DNA of 56,496 bases from Bacillota bacterium. GTDB taxonomy: Bacteria > Bacillota > UBA4882 > UBA10575. Made by a program: the position numbers and the translations under genes. Of this stretch, positions 25,566 to 34,816 are shown piece after piece. Every line of letters begins with the position of its first letter. Within the stretch, counting starts at the first letter, position 1. The notes below the pieces were generated by a model, which saw nothing but the letters and a program-made list of their open reading frames with translations, was not told the origin of the DNA and searched no databases. The stretch is taken from the NCBI GenBank assembly GCA_012837715.1, contig DUQR01000032.1:1-56496 (forward strand), given 5' to 3'.

Positions 25566-25924
25566 TGGATTACTTTCTTGACGGCCTCCAATACCCGATC
25601 CGGTTGGAATGGCTTAACCACAAAGTCTTTGGCTCCGGCTTGAATCGCATCGATCACCATCGCTTGTTGGCCCATGGCGCTACACATAATAATCACCGCA
25701 TCCGGATCGATCTTTTTAATTTCCTTAACCGCTGTAATCCCATCCATCTCTGGCATAGTGATATCCATGGTCACCAAATCCGGTTTTAACTCTTTAAATT
25801 TCTCAATTGCTTTAATACCGTCTTCTGCTTCTCCTACCACTTCATATCCGCCTTTTTTAAGTATGTCTTTAATCATCATTCGCATAAATGCTGCATCATC
25901 TACTACTAAAACACGATTACTCAC
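25562..25924 (-). CDS. cheY: Chemotaxis response regulator CheY
   Basis: CheY-P binds the flagellar switch to alter rotation. The 120-residue protein is a stand-alone receiver domain: VLVVDDAAFMRMMI (acidic pocket), phosphoacceptor Asp in PDLVTMDITMPEMDG, Thr/Ser position in IIMCSAMG, and the conserved Lys in DFVVKPFQPD. A GTG start at 25924 has GGGGGGAAG upstream. In this type of system CheY-P usually promotes straight swimming through FliM/FliY. Confidence 0.96.
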   Translation of the reverse strand: MSNRVLVVDDAAFMRMMIKDILKKGGYEVVGEAEDGIKAIEKFKELKPDLVTMDITMPEMDGITAVKEIKKIDPDAVIIMCSAMGQQAMVIDAIQAGAKDFVVKPFQPDRVLEAVKKVIQ

Positions 25925-25936
25925 GAAACTTCCCCC

Positions 25937-26989
25937 CTATTGTAAATTGTTCACTCTTTCAAACGGGCTAACAATGTCAGTAATTTTTACACCAAAGTTC
26001 TCGTCAATCACGACGACTTCTCCTTTGGCAATTAGTTTCCCGTTCACCAGAATATCCACCAATTCTCCGGCCAATCGATCCAGTTCAATCACTGAACCGA
26101 TCCCCAGTTCTAAGATCTCTTTAATCCGCATTTTCGTGCTACCAAGCTCCACACTGATCTCCAGAGGAACATCCAGTAACAAATTGAGGTTACCGGGTTC
26201 TTCAAAGGATTGGGTGGAATGCAAGTCTCCAAACTGGATCGGCCGTACCGCTGAATCCGAGGTTTTAGTTTCTTCCCGGGCAAATGAATTAGTAATGCTT
26301 GGTTTAGGCGGTTCCGGTTTAATACTTTCCCCGGGCGCCGTTTGGTTTTTTTCAATTAACGTTGCTGCCATCTCACGGGCAAAAGCATAAGGGATGACCA
26401 ACATTAATTTACTGTCAACCAGAGCTTCTATAACAAGGCGAAAATAGATGACAACCACTAAATTGTTCTTAATAAACTGTTTGCTAAACTCCTCAATGTT
26501 TTGCATCGATAAAACCCGGGTCCGCGGAGGAGCAATCTCCACTCTCATTTCGAAGAGAGATGACATCGAAGTCGAAGCCTTGCCCGTCATCTGGTTCATC
26601 GCTTCTCCGATCGCGCTCAGTTCCATTTCCCCCAACTCCATATTGGGTTTGGTCCCGTCCCCGCCCAGCATTAAATCGGCGATTACAGCCGCATCATGCA
26701 TTTGAACGAGTAAAAGATTAGTCCCTTTCAATCCCTTTTGGTAATCAACTTCCGCCGCGATACAAGGCGTGGGATATTTCCGGATCAGCTCGCTCATCTC
26801 TGATAACTCAACGGTCGGGGTATTGAGCTCAACCCGGCGGTTTAAAAGCAGGGACAACGCGGTTGAACCAGAACCAAAGGCGATATTACCTATTTCCCCT
26901 AAAGCATCCCTTTCCAAGGGTGATAACTCAGCTAAATCCTCTTTTAACAAAGCATTTATTTCCTCTTGTGACAACATTTCATTTGCCAT
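25937..26989 (-). CDS. fliY: Flagellar switch phosphatase FliY (FliN family)
   Basis: The 350-residue protein joins three parts: an N-terminal CheY-P-binding peptide (MLSQEEINALLKE), a CheC-like phosphatase region with two E..N helices (DALGEIGNIAFGSGSTALS and AIGEAMNQMTGKASTSM), and a C-terminal FliN/SpoA domain (LLLDVPLEISVELG, LAGELVDILVNGKLIAKGEV). It forms part of the C-ring and dephosphorylates CheY-P at the switch. I use the ATG at 26989, with GGGGGTGAA upstream and an 11-base overlap with fliM; a GTG lies three codons earlier. Confidence 0.95.
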   Translation of the reverse strand: MANEMLSQEEINALLKEDLAELSPLERDALGEIGNIAFGSGSTALSLLLNRRVELNTPTVELSEMSELIRKYPTPCIAAEVDYQKGLKGTNLLLVQMHDAAVIADLMLGGDGTKPNMELGEMELSAIGEAMNQMTGKASTSMSSLFEMRVEIAPPRTRVLSMQNIEEFSKQFIKNNLVVVIYFRLVIEALVDSKLMLVIPYAFAREMAATLIEKNQTAPGESIKPEPPKPSITNSFAREETKTSDSAVRPIQFGDLHSTQSFEEPGNLNLLLDVPLEISVELGSTKMRIKEILELGIGSVIELDRLAGELVDILVNGKLIAKGEVVVIDENFGVKITDIVSPFERVNNLQ

Positions 26990-27977
26990 CGCGTTCACCC
27001 CCTTTTTGTTTTACTCCATAGAGTTGGACCGCGAACCGATTATTCGAAATCCCTGGGAATCCATAGTATTTTTCTTCTTTTCCCACTTTAACGTTTAAAG
27101 GTTCCTTGATCGATTGCTCCAATTTAATGACGTCGCCCACGGCTAAACTCAGCATTTCCCGGACATTGATCGTTGTTTTCCCTAATTCCACCTCCACCGG
27201 CAGGACAGCTTCCTTCAAACGATTTTTCAAGGTTGTCGTTGCTTCGGTGGAAAAACTCTTTTTCGAGCTGGCAAACCAGTATTGGGAACTTAACCGGCTT
27301 AAAACCGGTTCAAGAAGCACATAGGGATAACAGACATTCATTAAACCGCTAACTTCGGCAATCTTCACATCCAAAGTAACTAGAATTACCATTTCCGTAG
27401 GGGGAATTACTTGGGTGAACATCGGATTGGTCTCCATTCCCTGATACTCTGGATCCAAATCGATCACATTACTCCAGGCCTCTTTAATACTGGCGGCCAT
27501 CCGGACCACGACGCGCCTGGTTACCATCTGCTCGATCTCTGTTAATTCACGAATAATCCCATCGTAAGCCCCCTGCCCGCCCAGCAGCCGGTCAATAAAA
27601 CCGAACGCTAAATTCGAGGCAAACTCAAAGACCATGTTTCCTTCGAGGGGTTTCAACGATAAAACGTTAATCACCGTCGGATTTTGGAGGGATTTAACAA
27701 ACTCCTCATAGGTTAACTGGTCAACGGAGGCGACCTCCGATTGGACCATCGCCCGTAAATAAGCAGATAAAGAGGAACTTAACAACCGGGAAAAGTTTTC
27801 GTGAATCATCACAATCGTCCGGATTTGTTCCTTTGCAAATTTACTGGGTCGTCGAAAGTCGTAGGGGCGTACTCGTTTGCTTTTATCTTCGGACTTAACC
27901 GATTCGGCATCAATGGCCCCGGATGAAAGCGCCTGCAAAAGAGCATCGATTTCATTTTGGGTAAGAATCTCGGCCAA
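26979..27977 (-). CDS. fliM: Flagellar motor switch protein FliM
   Basis: FliM is the middle ring of the rotor switch and receives CheY-P. The 332-residue protein has the N-terminal CheY-binding motif ILTQNEIDALLQAL, the middle domain (RPYDFRRPSKFAKEQIRTI, NPTVINVLSLKPLEGNMVFE in pattern) and a C-terminal SpoA domain (LPVEVELGKTTINVREMLSL). It lies between fliL and fliY as in Bacillus. Confidence 0.97.
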   Translation of the reverse strand: MAEILTQNEIDALLQALSSGAIDAESVKSEDKSKRVRPYDFRRPSKFAKEQIRTIVMIHENFSRLLSSSLSAYLRAMVQSEVASVDQLTYEEFVKSLQNPTVINVLSLKPLEGNMVFEFASNLAFGFIDRLLGGQGAYDGIIRELTEIEQMVTRRVVVRMAASIKEAWSNVIDLDPEYQGMETNPMFTQVIPPTEMVILVTLDVKIAEVSGLMNVCYPYVLLEPVLSRLSSQYWFASSKKSFSTEATTTLKNRLKEAVLPVEVELGKTTINVREMLSLAVGDVIKLEQSIKEPLNVKVGKEEKYYGFPGISNNRFAVQLYGVKQKGGERDGK

Positions 27978-27990
27978 TGCGCCACCCCCG

Positions 27991-28452
27991 TTATGTTACA
28001 ATAAAATCGGTAAAAAAGATGTCAAGCACTTTTCCCTTTGGTAAAATATCGTTAATAGCAGTAATTATTTCGTTACGAAGCTTATCATTTCCTTCTTTTT
28101 CCCGCAATTCTTCAGAATTTTTAGTCCGGCAAATACTGATCACAAGGTCCCGAACTTGGGCCATACGCTTTTGGACCTCCGTCTGGGTCTCTTCGGTGTC
28201 CAAGACGATGGTGAAATTGAGCTTTATGTACCGTTGCTTGTTGGTATCAGCCAAGTTAACCAGGATCTCTTCGCCAAGCGGCAGTAGATATTTGACTTCA
28301 TTTCCGGCAGTCACTTTAACAATTGTCTCTTTTTGTGGCATGATTTTATAGATAAAAATCATAGTCGCACTGAAGACTGCCGCAAAAAAGATCAAAAGAC
28401 AAACGGTGATCGTAATAATAATCTGATTTGCTTTTCCGGTTTTTTCTGCCAT
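27991..28452 (-). CDS. fliL: Flagellar basal body-associated protein FliL
   Basis: FliL is a membrane protein that supports stator function. The 153-residue protein has a short basic cytoplasmic end, one membrane helix (IIITITVCLLIFFAAVFSATM), and an external stomatin-like domain with YIKLNFTIVLDTEE and the C-terminal VLDIFFTDFIVT, both typical. It follows motB after 11 bases. Confidence 0.93.
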   Translation of the reverse strand: MAEKTGKANQIIITITVCLLIFFAAVFSATMIFIYKIMPQKETIVKVTAGNEVKYLLPLGEEILVNLADTNKQRYIKLNFTIVLDTEETQTEVQKRMAQVRDLVISICRTKNSEELREKEGNDKLRNEIITAINDILPKGKVLDIFFTDFIVT

Positions 28453-28463
28453 TCTGATCCCAC

Positions 28464-29171
28464 CTAAAAAGTATTCCGGGAGAGCAGAAGAATATCAACT
28501 CTCCGGTTACGGACTCTATTTTCCTCCGAATTATTGGGGGCAATCGGCCGGAACTCGGCATACCCAGTGGCCCCCAAGCGCTCGGCTGCGATCCCTGCCT
28601 CTTCGATCAGGAAACGGGTCACATTGGTCGCGCGGGAAGTGGAAAGCTCCCAGTTGGAAGGGAAGGAAGCAGTTTGAATAGGCAAATCACAGGTATGACC
28701 TTCAACCCGAATATCGTGTTCATCGACGGCAAGGATTTTGCCCACCCGTAATAGCAAATTACGGGCTTCCGGTAACAGCTCGGACGAACCGATATTAAAG
28801 AAGATCTTTTCTTTAAAACTAATCACCATGCCCCTTTCTTCCGAGTAGATCTCCACCGCCGCCCCAACCCCCTCTTCGGCGAGCATCGCCTCAATCTCTT
28901 CATAAACCTCTTGGAACTCCGCGCTAACCTGGGGGAAAATCTCAAAGGGCAACGGTTCGCCGACCGGACTGAGCCCGCCCGACAACACACTGGGTGAACC
29001 GCTCAACGCCGCCCTTAAAGATGCGGCAATCTGTTGGTATTTACTCTCGCTCAGACTAGAAAAAGCAAACAACATCACGAAAAAACACAACAGTTGGGTA
29101 ACCAGATCGGAGTAAGTCGTCATCCACGCCGGCGAACCGGGCGGTTGTCCTTTCGGCTTTTTCTTAAACAT
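28464..29171 (-). CDS. motB: Flagellar stator protein MotB
   Basis: MotB anchors the stator to peptidoglycan and carries the ion-binding Asp. In this 235-residue protein D22 lies in WMTTYSDLVTQLLCFFVM, the start of the single membrane helix. A linker/plug follows, then an OmpA-like peptidoglycan-binding domain (IRVEGHTCDLPIQTA, NWELSTSRATNVTRFL, NRRVDILL). Ion choice (proton or sodium) cannot be read safely from the sequence. It overlaps motA by 8 bases. Confidence 0.95.
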   Translation of the reverse strand: MFKKKPKGQPPGSPAWMTTYSDLVTQLLCFFVMLFAFSSLSESKYQQIAASLRAALSGSPSVLSGGLSPVGEPLPFEIFPQVSAEFQEVYEEIEAMLAEEGVGAAVEIYSEERGMVISFKEKIFFNIGSSELLPEARNLLLRVGKILAVDEHDIRVEGHTCDLPIQTASFPSNWELSTSRATNVTRFLIEEAGIAAERLGATGYAEFRPIAPNNSEENRVRNRRVDILLLSRNTF

Positions 29172-29967
29172 GGGCGCCCACTCCCTCTGCCCGTTCGCGC
29201 CGGACTTTATGCCGTTCAGCCGGTGGGAGGAAAGATTTTAGTTTTTCTTCAACTATCCGGGGGTTCTCACCGGCTTGCACCGAAAGAATCCCTTCGACCA
29301 TGATCTGGCGGATCATGATCTCCTGATCGGTTCTTACGCCTAACTTCGCCGCAATCGGATTAAAAAGCAAATAAGCCATGACTGCCCCGTATAAGGTAGT
29401 CAAGAGGGCTACCGCCATCGCCGGCCCAATGGCCCCCGGATCCCCCCCCAAACTGCTCAACATTTTAATTAACCCGATCACGGTCCCGGTCAGACCAAAA
29501 GACGGTGCCAGTGCACCCCAGGATTCCCAAAAAGCTTTGTTTTCGCCATGTCTTTCTTCAAGAAAACCGATCTCAATCTCTAAAATATTCTTGACCAACT
29601 CCGGATCGGTCCCGTCCACCACAAGCTGAACTCCTTTTTTCAAGAACTCGTCCGAAGAGGATTCAATTTCATCTTCTAAAGCCAACAAACCTTCCCGTCG
29701 CGCCTTTTCCGCGTAACGCACCAATGTATTAATGATTTCCTCCGGCGAATAGCTCCTGGTAAAGAAAACCCAGCGCAGACTCTTAAATGCTTTAGAAAAC
29801 CGTTCTAAAGGAAAATTGATCATCATTGCCGCCAATGAGCCCCCAACGGTAATAAAGATCGATTCCAGATTAAAAAAACCCGCTAAAGCGCTGAGGCTCC
29901 CTCCGGAACAACCGATCAGCAATAAGATGACCCCACCGGTTAGTCCGATTACGGTTGCCAGATCCAT
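29164..29967 (-). CDS. motA: Flagellar stator protein MotA
   Basis: The 267-residue protein has four membrane segments and the cytoplasmic loop with charged residues that push on FliG. The C-terminal helices carry WGALAPSFGLTGTVIGLIKML and GPAMAVALLTTLYGAVMAYLL, the channel-lining TM3/TM4 signature. I use the ATG at 29967, which overlaps the flbD stop (TGATG) and has GAGGTGA upstream; a GTG one codon earlier is also possible. motAB within the fla/che operon differs from Bacillus and is typical of clostridial operons. Confidence 0.95.
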   Translation of the reverse strand: MDLATVIGLTGGVILLLIGCSGGSLSALAGFFNLESIFITVGGSLAAMMINFPLERFSKAFKSLRWVFFTRSYSPEEIINTLVRYAEKARREGLLALEDEIESSSDEFLKKGVQLVVDGTDPELVKNILEIEIGFLEERHGENKAFWESWGALAPSFGLTGTVIGLIKMLSSLGGDPGAIGPAMAVALLTTLYGAVMAYLLFNPIAAKLGVRTDQEIMIRQIMVEGILSVQAGENPRIVEEKLKSFLPPAERHKVRRERAEGVGAHV

Positions 29968-30191
29968 CACTGCTCACCTCGATTCTCTGTTGGAACCCAT
30001 TCCTGGCCGCCTTCTCCCAGCTGACGACGGTATGTTATTATTTTCGCTCCAATCTCGGCCGCCTGCTCTTTAATTACCACTTTTTTCCCAGTCACCAGTG
30101 TAATCACAGTATCCGGGGTTTCTTCAATAAACTCAATCAGGTGGGGGTTAACCCAGAATTCTTCCCCATTAAACCTGGTAACTTTAATCAT
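29967..30191 (-). CDS. FlbD/SwrD-family flagellar protein
   Basis: This 74-residue protein matches the small FlbD (SwrD/YlzI) family: MIKVTRFNGEEFWVNPHLIEF then ETPDTVITLVTGKKVVIKE. In B. subtilis SwrD raises motor torque, possibly by supporting stators, which fits its position immediately before motA here. The ATG at 30191 is chosen because AAGGTGGG lies at a proper distance; an ATG two codons earlier abuts the site. Confidence 0.88.
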   Translation of the reverse strand: MIKVTRFNGEEFWVNPHLIEFIEETPDTVITLVTGKKVVIKEQAAEIGAKIITYRRQLGEGGQEWVPTENRGEQ

Positions 30192-30221
30192 GACCATCCC
30201 ACCTTCCGGTTAAACAGTAAT

Positions 30222-30251
30222 GGTGAGGGGAATAAACAGATCCCCCTCACC
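30222..30251 (-). other. Intra-operon hairpin between flgE and flbD
   Basis: GGTGAGGGG (30222-30230) pairs with CCCCTCACC (30243-30251), a 9-bp GC-rich stem. No T-run follows on the minus strand, so it is not a classical terminator. It could stabilise the 3' end of the upstream transcript or mark a processing point. Confidence 0.5.
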
Positions 30252-30262
30252 CTCTCTTTACA

Positions 30263-31474
30263 TTAGCGTTTCAAGTTCACCAGCTCTTGAAGCATTTCAT
30301 CGGAGGTCGTAATGATTCGCGAGTTGGCCTGGAACCCCCGTTGGGTCACGATCATATCCGTAAACTCTTGGGACAAATCAACGTTGGACATCTCTAAAGT
30401 ACCGGGTGAGATCGTCCCGCAGCCATCGACGCCCGACGAGCTATACTGGGGAGTACCGGAATTGCTGGTCCTCCGGAACATAGTCTCTCCCATCTTCTCC
30501 AAGCCGGCAGGATTCGGGAAGTTCGCCATCGCAATCAGGGCAAGTTCTTTGGTCAACCCATTGCTATAGATCCCGATGATCTTTCCGGAGGTGTCGATTC
30601 GAAAACTGTCCATATAACCCATCTCGTAACCGTCTTGATTGTAGGCCACGGAGGATTGGACGGCGGCGTATTGGGTTAATTGACTGAAGTCAAGGTCGAT
30701 GTTTAATATACCGGCGCCTCCTCCCGGATCCCAGTTAATCGTGGCGGGAGAACCTGGGATAAGCCGGCCCCCATCATCAAATTCTAAAGTACCGGTAAAT
30801 GGACCGCCAGGAAGATCAGCTGTCCAAGTCCAATTGTTATAACCATTCTGGCTAAATTCGATCTCAACCAAGTGGGTCCGGCCCAAGGAATCGACCACTT
30901 CGATGTTGCTGCTAAATTCGGTCGGGTTAGTGGCGGGGTCAGCCGAAGGGTGTATATTTCCGGTAATTGAAACATTTTCGGTCGCTCGGGGGGCAATCTT
31001 ACTGTCGCTCGGTAGGGTTATCCCCTCCCGCGTATCACTCACACTGCCATCATCCATGATCCTCCACCCCTGGAGCTGCAGTCCGTTGCTGTAAACTAAA
31101 CGGCCGGAAGGATCCCGGCTAAAATTACCGGCCCGGGTGTAGTATTCTTCGTTACCATCGCTAAGGATAAAAAAACCGTTCCCTTGGATGGCCAGGTCGG
31201 TATTGACCCCGGTGGTCTGGGGGTTGCCGGGGGTATGAAGCACATCAATGCTGGAAAGGGTCACCCCTAGCCCAACCTGTTGCGGATTAACCCCACCCCG
31301 GTTGTTCTGCGGCGCCGTTGCCCCCCGTATGGTTTGGGAGAGGGTATCGGCAAAGGTAACCCGACTGGATTTATAACCAATGGTATTCACGTTGGCAATG
31401 TTATTACCGATCACATCCATCCGTGTCTGATGGTTGCGCAAGCCGGAGACTCCGGCAAACATAGAACGCATCAT
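30263..31474 (-). CDS. flgE: Flagellar hook protein FlgE
   Basis: FlgE polymerises into the hook. The 403-residue protein has the N-terminal rod-family motif MFAGVSGLRNHQTRMDVIGN and NNIANVNTIGYKSSR region, a variable middle with FlgE-type D2 domain, and the C-terminal GTLEMSNVDLSQEFTDMIV and GFQANSRIITTSDEML. I use the ATG at 31474, preceded by AGGAGGT; the frame remains open 50 codons upstream but without family similarity. Length fits FlgE rather than FlgF/FlgG (about 260). Confidence 0.94.
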   Translation of the reverse strand: MMRSMFAGVSGLRNHQTRMDVIGNNIANVNTIGYKSSRVTFADTLSQTIRGATAPQNNRGGVNPQQVGLGVTLSSIDVLHTPGNPQTTGVNTDLAIQGNGFFILSDGNEEYYTRAGNFSRDPSGRLVYSNGLQLQGWRIMDDGSVSDTREGITLPSDSKIAPRATENVSITGNIHPSADPATNPTEFSSNIEVVDSLGRTHLVEIEFSQNGYNNWTWTADLPGGPFTGTLEFDDGGRLIPGSPATINWDPGGGAGILNIDLDFSQLTQYAAVQSSVAYNQDGYEMGYMDSFRIDTSGKIIGIYSNGLTKELALIAMANFPNPAGLEKMGETMFRRTSNSGTPQYSSSGVDGCGTISPGTLEMSNVDLSQEFTDMIVTQRGFQANSRIITTSDEMLQELVNLKR

Positions 31475-31577
31475 TTTGAAACTACCTCCTATCTTTCCTT
31501 TTTCTACAGGAAAGCGGGTTTGTCCGGTCTTCCGCAGTCGTTTGGAGGACCTTACGGCTTCCTCAAGGAGGTCCAGC

Positions 31578-31973
31578 CTAATTGTTTTGGACAAAAACCG
31601 CACTATCAATATTGGTAAAAACATTCTCTCTGAGACTACCAGCGTCCACCGCGGTAATCACGGTTTGGTTCTCCACACTAACCACCAAGGCTACTTGGTC
31701 CAAGACCACCAAGGATTCGCGACACCCCTTGGTCTGGGCTTTGTCAATTGCTTCCCGGATCCCGGCCAGATCCCGCGGCGAAAGGTTAATCCCCCGTTCC
31801 GCCATTCTTTTCTGGGCATGGGCGGAAATTTTAAGCTCGGGAGTAAGTTTTGCTGCTAAGATCTTCTGAAAATCGCCGGTGGCTCCGGTCTTCGCCGCTG
31901 GTTTTCGGGTCTGTGGGGTTACTCTTGGAACCTGCGTAACCGGTGGTATTGGCGTAAAAATTCGGTCCGTCAT
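31578..31973 (-). CDS. TIGR02530-type flagellar operon protein
   Basis: The 131-residue protein belongs to the small flagellar-operon family found between flgD and flgE in many Bacillota. Recognisable parts are KISAHAQKRMAERGINLSP, then LVVLDQVALVVSVENQTVITAVD, and ENVFTNIDSAVFV at the end. The function has not been established to my knowledge; the position suggests hook assembly. GGGGGTAAAC precedes the ATG. Confidence 0.85.
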   Translation of the reverse strand: MTDRIFTPIPPVTQVPRVTPQTRKPAAKTGATGDFQKILAAKLTPELKISAHAQKRMAERGINLSPRDLAGIREAIDKAQTKGCRESLVVLDQVALVVSVENQTVITAVDAGSLRENVFTNIDSAVFVQNN

Positions 31974-31985
31974 TTTGTTTACCCC

Positions 31986-32579
31986 CTAAGCAAACCCCCA
32001 AATATCCTTGAGGGGCACCTCTGCTTCTTCTTCTCCGTTCTGGTAAATCAGATACGGTTCATCATCTTTCAAGCGGTAACCAGTGACAAATATCTCTTTG
32101 ACCTCAACCAACTCGCCGTAAGCGTTAAAGACCCGCACATACGCTTTCCGGCCACAAACCGACTCCAAATATTGTTCCAAACCCTGATTGTCCATGACAG
32201 AAAGGACCTGGTCGGCTTGGACCTCCCGTTTACTGTCAAGCATAAGGTAGGTCCGGCCTTCGTAATTCCGCACCCCGACAACCCGACCGTAAACCAACTC
32301 AACGACCCCACCGTCCTGGGCATCCTGGGCCAAAACCGGGTGACCGATCATCGTCGTTGCCTGTTGTAACTGACCCACCTGGTAGAGGTTTTGCATCTGT
32401 TCAAGGGTGGAAAACTGGGCCATCTGGGCGATAAAATCCCGGTCCTTTAAGGGATCAAGCGGATCCTGATAGCGGAGTTCGGTCACGAGTAACTGAAGAA
32501 AGGCATCTTTCCCCAACATTTGGGAGGAAGTCGTCGCCGCGGTCGGGGATGGGTTTCCGCTGCTGACAGGTGCAATCAT
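31986..32579 (-). CDS. flgD: Hook-capping scaffold protein FlgD
   Basis: FlgD caps the growing hook. The 197-residue protein carries the conserved N-terminal LGKDAFLQLLVTELRYQDPL and MAQFSTLEQMQNLYQV, followed by a short beta-rich domain, shorter than in enteric FlgD but typical of Bacillota YlxG/FlgD. A GGAGGGAAAG site precedes the ATG. Confidence 0.94.
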   Translation of the reverse strand: MIAPVSSGNPSPTAATTSSQMLGKDAFLQLLVTELRYQDPLDPLKDRDFIAQMAQFSTLEQMQNLYQVGQLQQATTMIGHPVLAQDAQDGGVVELVYGRVVGVRNYEGRTYLMLDSKREVQADQVLSVMDNQGLEQYLESVCGRKAYVRVFNAYGELVEVKEIFVTGYRLKDDEPYLIYQNGEEEAEVPLKDIWGFA

Positions 32580-32596
32580 CTCTTTCCCTCCTTTCT

Positions 32597-34138
32597 TTAG
32601 ACTCTTAAGTTAACTGTGCCATGCCAAGCCTCATCGGCGAAAATATTCTCTTCGCTAACCAACATCTCCACAGAAGAATTCCATGGGGAATTCCGTTTAA
32701 ATTGATGACTACCGGCGGTGGTCTCTTCTTGCTGCTGCGGATTGGCTCCGGTTTCTACCCCTACCTGTAAGAGATCCACTCTTAATCCGGCTTCTTCTAA
32801 CGATGAACGGAGTTCCGGTAAATTGGCCTCAATTAAGGACTGGACACCTTGGTTTTCGGTGACAAACCGGGCAGCCACCAGATCCCGCTCCACGACCAGA
32901 GAAAGTTCCATTTTCCCAAGTTCAGCCGGTTCCAGCTGAATCTGGATTTTGGAGACGCCGTCTTTCACCATTAGCTTGACATGACTGATCATCTGGGCCT
33001 TCAGTTCTTCCCCGTCCAGGGACGCGGTTACTTTTGGCGCGACAGCAACATTCTCCTTTACTGGTTGGGTTGGGGCTAGGCTTTCAACCGGATTGAAGAT
33101 GGGCTCCGTCGTTTTCCCAAACCGACGGGCATTGTTGGTTGATGTTTTCGCTCCTGCCTTGAAGGCGGGTTGTTCATCCCCCGTCTCCATGGAGCGTTCA
33201 AGGCTCCGGTTACTGTCCCCCCTATCCGGTGCGATGCCCATTGCAGGCGCCGGTTTTCCACTTTCGTCACCACCAAAATTCTTAGACTCTTGTCCCCCGT
33301 CTTCCCGGGAGTGTGTTTGGCGGTAGCGGTCGGCACTTTCCCCGTGAACCCCAATCCCAACTATGGTTTCTCCTGAAAGGATTGGGCTTTCCTCACCGGT
33401 TTGGGCTTGCCCACTCTCGTCGGGACCCGTTACTTCAGACCTTGTCCCAGGCTCATCCCCAGGAAGGAAAGGAGCTAACTGTTGGGCTCGGCGAGTGGTT
33501 TCCCTAATCTGCCCAGGTGTCTCCTCTGCCGAAAGTCTCCGGTCAGATAAAACCTGCTCTTTGGCGGAAGCATCCGGTTGAGCTGTTGGCGCCGGCGTTT
33601 GCGCCAATGAGCCCAGGGGTTCGTTAAGGACGGCTTCCCCGGAAATTGGCGCTGCGCTCATGTCAACGGCTTCGCCGGTCTTAACCGCCCCGGCTGTTTT
33701 TGTCACTTCAACCGTGTTCACCGCTCCAGCTGCTTCAACCGGTTCCATCTTTTCGACCGTTTTTCCTACCTCGACTGCTCCCGCCGTTTCAACCCCTTCC
33801 ACTGATTGTGCCATCAAGGCGCTAAGTCCAGTTAATGATGGGGCTTTTTCCCCTCCGGACAGAGGGTCTTCAGCTTCTCCAGAAATGGTTTCTCCGTTTA
33901 TAAGCTGAGGATAGAGCAAGAGGAGTTGGGTCCATAAATTTTCTGTCATGTCCGTGGGTGCTTTGACTTCTTCTTCTGAGGTCTCTACCAAATCTTTGAG
34001 CAACGCCGAAAAGTCTTCTGTTTTGTCCTTTTCTACACTGCGTTCGCCTTCTCCCTTTCCGGTTTTGTGGACCTGATTAGTCGGGAGGGGCATCGTCGTC
34101 TCGTTGATGATTTCCATAAAACCTGCGGCCACTGGCAA
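32597..34138 (-). CDS. fliK: Flagellar hook-length control protein FliK
   Basis: FliK measures hook length and triggers the FlhB switch. The 513-residue protein has a long, repetitive, Glu/Thr/Ala-rich N-terminal part including an imperfect VE.AGAV.T repeat (about residues 115-165), likely the extended ruler. The conserved C-terminal domain contains KDGVSKIQIQLEPAELGKME and LIEANLPELRSSLEEAGLRV. The TTG at 34138 has AAAGGAGGTG six bases upstream and is the likely start. Confidence 0.92.
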   Translation of the reverse strand: MPVAAGFMEIINETTMPLPTNQVHKTGKGEGERSVEKDKTEDFSALLKDLVETSEEEVKAPTDMTENLWTQLLLLYPQLINGETISGEAEDPLSGGEKAPSLTGLSALMAQSVEGVETAGAVEVGKTVEKMEPVEAAGAVNTVEVTKTAGAVKTGEAVDMSAAPISGEAVLNEPLGSLAQTPAPTAQPDASAKEQVLSDRRLSAEETPGQIRETTRRAQQLAPFLPGDEPGTRSEVTGPDESGQAQTGEESPILSGETIVGIGVHGESADRYRQTHSREDGGQESKNFGGDESGKPAPAMGIAPDRGDSNRSLERSMETGDEQPAFKAGAKTSTNNARRFGKTTEPIFNPVESLAPTQPVKENVAVAPKVTASLDGEELKAQMISHVKLMVKDGVSKIQIQLEPAELGKMELSLVVERDLVAARFVTENQGVQSLIEANLPELRSSLEEAGLRVDLLQVGVETGANPQQQEETTAGSHQFKRNSPWNSSVEMLVSEENIFADEAWHGTVNLRV

Positions 34139-34217
34139 AGTTTCACCTCCTTTCCAAAGCTTTACTCATAATATCGGGTAAAACTGTCCATCTTCTTTAG
34201 GGAAACTTCTTTATTAA

Positions 34218-34805
34218 TTAATGTCCGGAAAGTTCCGCCATATACTTGGAGCTCTGTTCCGGTGGAATCGTTTCCAGAATCCGCCCGGCCTTTCGGGAAT
34301 CCAGGAGCGAAAGGACAGCAACGCCCATCTCAAAAGGCATTTTTAATAAATTTTCCCCAGCCGTCTCTGGTCTCATCGCTTCCAACAACCGAGCGGCAGT
34401 GGCATACCTTTCTCGGGCGGTTTCATCCGATTGTTGGATAATTCTGGTTTGCGCCTGTTGTTCGGCTAATTTTCGCTCTTCCAGCGCCAAGTATTCCTCT
34501 TTTTCCTCTAAGGCGACGACCTGTGCGACCAAAACCTGCTTCTCCTCTTCCAGCTTCTTTGCCTCAGCGTCTAGCTCTTCTGCCTTAGTCGCCAACGCGC
34601 TTTCCCGTTCGGCCAAAACATCCTTGTGATTCAACCCCAGTTGATAGGCTTCGGCCACCTCTTCCCAACCAGGGATAGTCGAAAGGGCAAATAAGACTGA
34701 TGGTTTTAAATCGACATAATTGTATTGGTCCAAGATATATAGCAGGCCGAAAACCGAACCGAAAAACAGGAATGCGGTTAAAATTCCGGCGATGTAACGA
34801 AACAT
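34218..34805 (-). CDS. YlxF/MotE-like flagellar operon protein
   Basis: The 195-residue protein has one N-terminal membrane helix (IAGILTAFLFFGSVFGLLYIL), a long coiled coil rich in Glu, Lys and Ala (about 75-145), and a C-terminal MgtE-N-like helical domain (AARLLEAMRPETAGENLLKM, GRILETIPPEQSSKYMAEL). This fits YlxF of B. subtilis and the MotE family, encoded between fliJ and fliK. The ATG at 34805 has GAGGTGA upstream; a GTG three codons earlier is the alternative. Confidence 0.82.
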   Translation of the reverse strand: MFRYIAGILTAFLFFGSVFGLLYILDQYNYVDLKPSVLFALSTIPGWEEVAEAYQLGLNHKDVLAERESALATKAEELDAEAKKLEEEKQVLVAQVVALEEKEEYLALEERKLAEQQAQTRIIQQSDETARERYATAARLLEAMRPETAGENLLKMPFEMGVAVLSLLDSRKAGRILETIPPEQSSKYMAELSGH

Positions 34806-34816
34806 TATTTTCACCT

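Noticed and set aside
25674-26390. Plus-strand open frame (238 codons) opposite cheY and fliY
   Set aside because: Both minus-strand genes are certain; the frame has no start signal or family likeness.
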